DNA of 8,192 nucleotides from Candidatus Desantisiibacteriota bacterium (GTDB lineage Bacteria > JACRDZ01): contig JACQWU010000128.1 in the NCBI GenBank assembly GCA_016209155.1, forward strand, positions 1 to 8,192, given 5' to 3'. How positions within the stretch are numbered: the stretch's first letter is position 1; each line of letters opens with the position of its first letter. The translations under genes were made by a program, and so were the position numbers. The notes under the pieces were generated by a model. That model worked only from the letters and a program-made list of their open reading frames with translations, was not told the DNA's origin and searched no databases. Below are positions 6,774 to 8,192 of the stretch, piece after piece.

Positions 6774-7151
6774 TCATGATATATTTAAAAATGATTTTAT
6801 AATTCTGAATTTTTGATTAAGAAGCTGTACCAGTGTATGATTTAGAATTGTATTTTTTGAAATTTTGCTCATTTCCACATCAATGTCCATCTTACTATTA
6901 AATTCCTTAAATTTGTTATTTTCATTTTCTACAATAAAAGCTTTACTAATATATTTTGGATTCTCAGATAAAGGATCATTAGATAAAATTTTTTCCATTG
7001 ATGAGTTCAATTCTTTTTTAAAAACCACATCTTTGGATTTAAAATCCGGGGTTTCTATATTAGCTACATTATTAGCAAGAATTTCATGTCTTAAAGTTGT
7101 ATGCTTAATTGCTTTTGTTAATAAGGGAACATTGCCATCAAATATTTCCAT
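6774..7151 (-). CDS. flgB: Flagellar proximal rod protein FlgB
   Basis: FlgB is a structural subunit of the proximal rod that crosses the periplasm and sits next to the FliE/FliF base. The protein has 125 residues, close to the usual 130-140. It shows the rod-protein N-terminal signature LRHEILANNVANIETPDFKS (about residues 20-39), which is the FlgB form of the LANNIANADTPGYK motif. The C-terminal pattern MDIDVEMSKISKNTILNHTL leads into a hydrophobic heptad helix typical of axial proteins. As in other rod subunits there is no signal peptide, because export goes through the type III apparatus. It is the first gene after the sigma-54 promoter and is followed by flgC after 40 nt. The start is set by AGGAG at 7159-7163. 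Confidence 0.95.
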   Translation of the reverse strand: MEIFDGNVPLLTKAIKHTTLRHEILANNVANIETPDFKSKDVVFKKELNSSMEKILSNDPLSENPKYISKAFIVENENNKFKEFNSKMDIDVEMSKISKNTILNHTLVQLLNQKFRIIKSFLNIS

Positions 7152-7158
7152 AACGACG

Positions 7159-7163
7159 CTCCT
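7159..7163 (-). promoter_or_regulatory. Ribosome binding site that fixes the flgB start
   Basis: AGGAG lies 7 nt upstream of the ATG at 7151. An in-frame ATG further upstream at 7181 would add ten residues unlike any FlgB N-terminus and would place this motif inside the coding region, so 7151 is the supported start. Confidence 0.85.
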
Positions 7164-7212
7164 ATTAAATTTAAATATCAAAATTCAAATACTAAAATCA
7201 CAATGATTATAT

Positions 7213-7230
7213 AAGCAATAAACATGCCAA
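7213..7230 (-). promoter_or_regulatory. Sigma-54 (RpoN) -24/-12 promoter of the flgB operon
   Basis: The minus strand reads TTGGCATGTTTATTGCTT. The -24 GG and -12 GC are separated by exactly 10 nt, and the flanks match the sigma-54 consensus TGGCAC-N5-TTGCW at nearly every important position. The predicted transcription start is near 7204, which leaves a leader of about 50 nt before the flgB ATG at 7151. The site lies in the only sizeable spacer of the window, between a sigma-54 activator gene and flgB, so position and sequence agree. Confidence 0.88.
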
Positions 7231-7289
7231 ATAAAATATATAAATAAATAATTCAAGCTGACTGACTTTTCGATTGAGAATTAATACAG

Positions 7290-7319
7290 GTAGGAAATCT
7301 ATGGGTAATTTTTTCCTAC
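7290..7319. repeat. Perfect 8-bp inverted repeat, possible activator-binding site or stem-loop
   Basis: Arms GTAGGAAA (7290-7297) and TTTCCTAC (7312-7319) are exact reverse complements around a 14-nt loop. The arm centres are 22 bp apart, close to two helical turns. The repeat overlaps the activator stop codon and lies about 60-90 bp upstream of the -24 element of the flgB promoter. That is a normal range for an enhancer site bound by an NtrC-type dimer. It could also fold as a hairpin at the end of the activator mRNA, but no T-tract follows on the minus strand, so an intrinsic terminator is not well supported. Confidence 0.45.
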
Positions 7320-8192
7320 ATAGCAAATCCCATTGTTCGATATTCTCTTATACGATTGCGTATTGTTCTTACTGATATCCCCAATGCTTTTGCTGTATGT
7401 GTGCGGTTTCCGTTAAATTTCTTTAATGTTTCAAAAATATATTCTTTTTCCAGATCATGGACATCCATTCCACTGAATTCAGGTATAAAATTGCTAAGAG
7501 GAGGAGCAGCTTCTTTAGGGATTGAAATGTTTTCTTCTGAATTCATACATTTTTCTCTTTCGAGAAAAGATAAATCATTGCATTCTATTTTGCCTATTCT
7601 CTTTAAAATTGAAGCACGTTCAAGACAATTCTCCAATTCTCTCACATTTCCCGGCCATTGATATTTCATTAAAGCTTTCAATGCCTCCTCTGAAATACCT
7701 TCTATCTCAAGATTATACATTTTGCAGTATTTACGAATAAAATGACTTGAAAGAAGAGGTATCTCCTCTTTTCTTTCCCTTAGAGGAGGAATAAATAAAG
7801 GCACAACATTAAGACGATAGTACAAATCCTCGCGGAAATGTTTATTTTTAATTTCATTAAACAGGTTACGATTAGTAGAAGCTATAATTCTAACATCCAC
7901 GCTGACAGAAGATTCTCCGCCTACTCTTTCAAATTTATATTCCTGCAGTACCCGCAATAACTTTGACTGAAGACTCATAGTTATCTCTCCAATTTCATCA
8001 AGTAGCAGAGTCCCCTTATCTGCTCTTTCAAAAATTCCTCTTCTTTTGCTTACAGCACCTGTAAACGCTCCTTTTTCATGTCCGAATAATTCGCTTTCAA
8101 GAAGATTTTCAGGTAAAGAAGCACAATTAATCGCTAAAAAATTCCCTTTACTTCTTGGACTTTCTTTATGAATAAAATTTGCTATCAATTCC
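7316..8192 (-). CDS. Sigma-54-dependent transcriptional activator (NtrC/FlrC-type), C-terminal part, 5' end outside window
   Basis: This is an AAA+ activator that remodels sigma-54 RNA polymerase, almost certainly a flagellar regulator of the FlrC/FlgR kind because it lies directly upstream of flgB. The frame is open to the window edge, so the N-terminal receiver or sensor domain and Walker A are not visible; a TTG at 8188 is an internal codon, not the start. Visible motifs in order are the GAFTGA sigma-54 contact loop (8054-8071), Walker [11 protein letters not shown], sensor I RIIASTN, the arginine-finger region [13 protein letters not shown], the sensor II stretch [10 protein letters not shown], and a C-terminal Fis-type helix-turn-helix ([20 protein letters not shown]). 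All ATPase motifs that can be seen are intact. The gene ends with TAG inside the arm of an inverted repeat. The family is certain; the flagellar role is inferred from position and from the sigma-54 promoter just downstream. Confidence 0.95.
   Translation of the reverse strand, partial: ELIANFIHKESPRSKGNFLAINCASLPENLLESELFGHEKGAFTGAVSKRRGIFERADKGTLLLDEIGEITMSLQSKLLRVLQEYKFERVGGESSVSVDVRIIASTNRNLFNEIKNKHFREDLYYRLNVVPLFIPPLRERKEEIPLLSSHFIRKYCKMYNLEIEGISEEALKALMKYQWPGNVRELENCLERASILKRIGKIECNDLSFLEREKCMNSEENISIPKEAAPPLSNFIPEFSGMDVHDLEKEYIFETLKKFNGNRTHTAKALGISVRTIRNRIREYRTMGFAM

Noticed and set aside
7152-7181. Ten-residue N-terminal extension of FlgB from the ATG at 7181
   Set aside because: The AGGAG motif lies inside it, 7 nt before the ATG at 7151, where the normal FlgB sequence begins.
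1998-7740. Several plus-strand open frames of about 70-113 codons opposite fliI, fliG, fliF, flgB and the activator
   Set aside because: All lie antisense to genes with clear family motifs, have composition typical of reverse-frame translation, and none has a recognisable domain.
8186-8188. TTG as the start of the sigma-54 activator
   Set aside because: The frame is open to the edge and the residues here (ELIANFIH) match the middle of the AAA+ domain just after Walker A, so the gene continues outside the window.

Overview
The window is AT-rich bacterial DNA. It is almost completely filled by one flagellar operon read on the minus strand, from high to low coordinates. In transcription order it holds: the 3' end of a sigma-54-dependent (NtrC-type) activator gene; a 164-bp spacer with a sigma-54 promoter; then flgB, flgC, fliE, fliF, a fused fliG-fliH, fliI, fliJ, a motE-like gene, and the 5' end of a probable fliK that runs off the window. 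All convincing genes are on the minus strand. Plus-strand open frames are short shadows. The sigma-54 activator and promoter together with this gene order indicate a diderm, polarly regulated type of flagellar system outside the Firmicutes. The phylum cannot be named safely from the sequence.

The genes are tightly packed, with gaps of 2-40 nt except 73 nt before fliK, and most have clear Shine-Dalgarno motifs, so they probably form one transcript. The expected chain is: the activator, driven by a sensor kinase outside the window, works with sigma-54 RNA polymerase at the promoter at 7213-7230. The operon then supplies the proximal rod (FlgB, FlgC), the rod-MS-ring adapter (FliE), the MS ring (FliF), the switch/rotor (FliG), the export ATPase complex (FliH, FliI, FliJ), a stator-associated factor (MotE-like) and the hook-length ruler (FliK).

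The surprises sit in the export ATPase module. First, FliI lacks about 57 consecutive residues in frame. The missing block covers the whole P-loop and the GERGRE catalytic-glutamate segment, while both flanks are highly conserved, so the encoded protein should be unable to hydrolyse ATP. Second, no separate fliH exists. A FliH C-terminal domain is fused in frame to the end of a complete FliG, without the long N-terminal region typical of FliH, and a Shine-Dalgarno-like motif plus ATG lies exactly at the fusion point. Either this lineage has a remodelled export apparatus with a catalytically dead FliI and a FliH domain attached to the rotor, or the operon carries sequencing, assembly or decay lesions. 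A single-base change in an A4 run at the fusion joint would separate the two genes, so raw reads are needed to decide.

Smaller points of interest are a perfect 8-bp inverted repeat with 22-bp arm spacing upstream of the sigma-54 promoter (possible activator site or hairpin), a near-identical 56-bp direct repeat at 159-bp period inside the probable fliK, and a GC-rich hairpin island before fliK.
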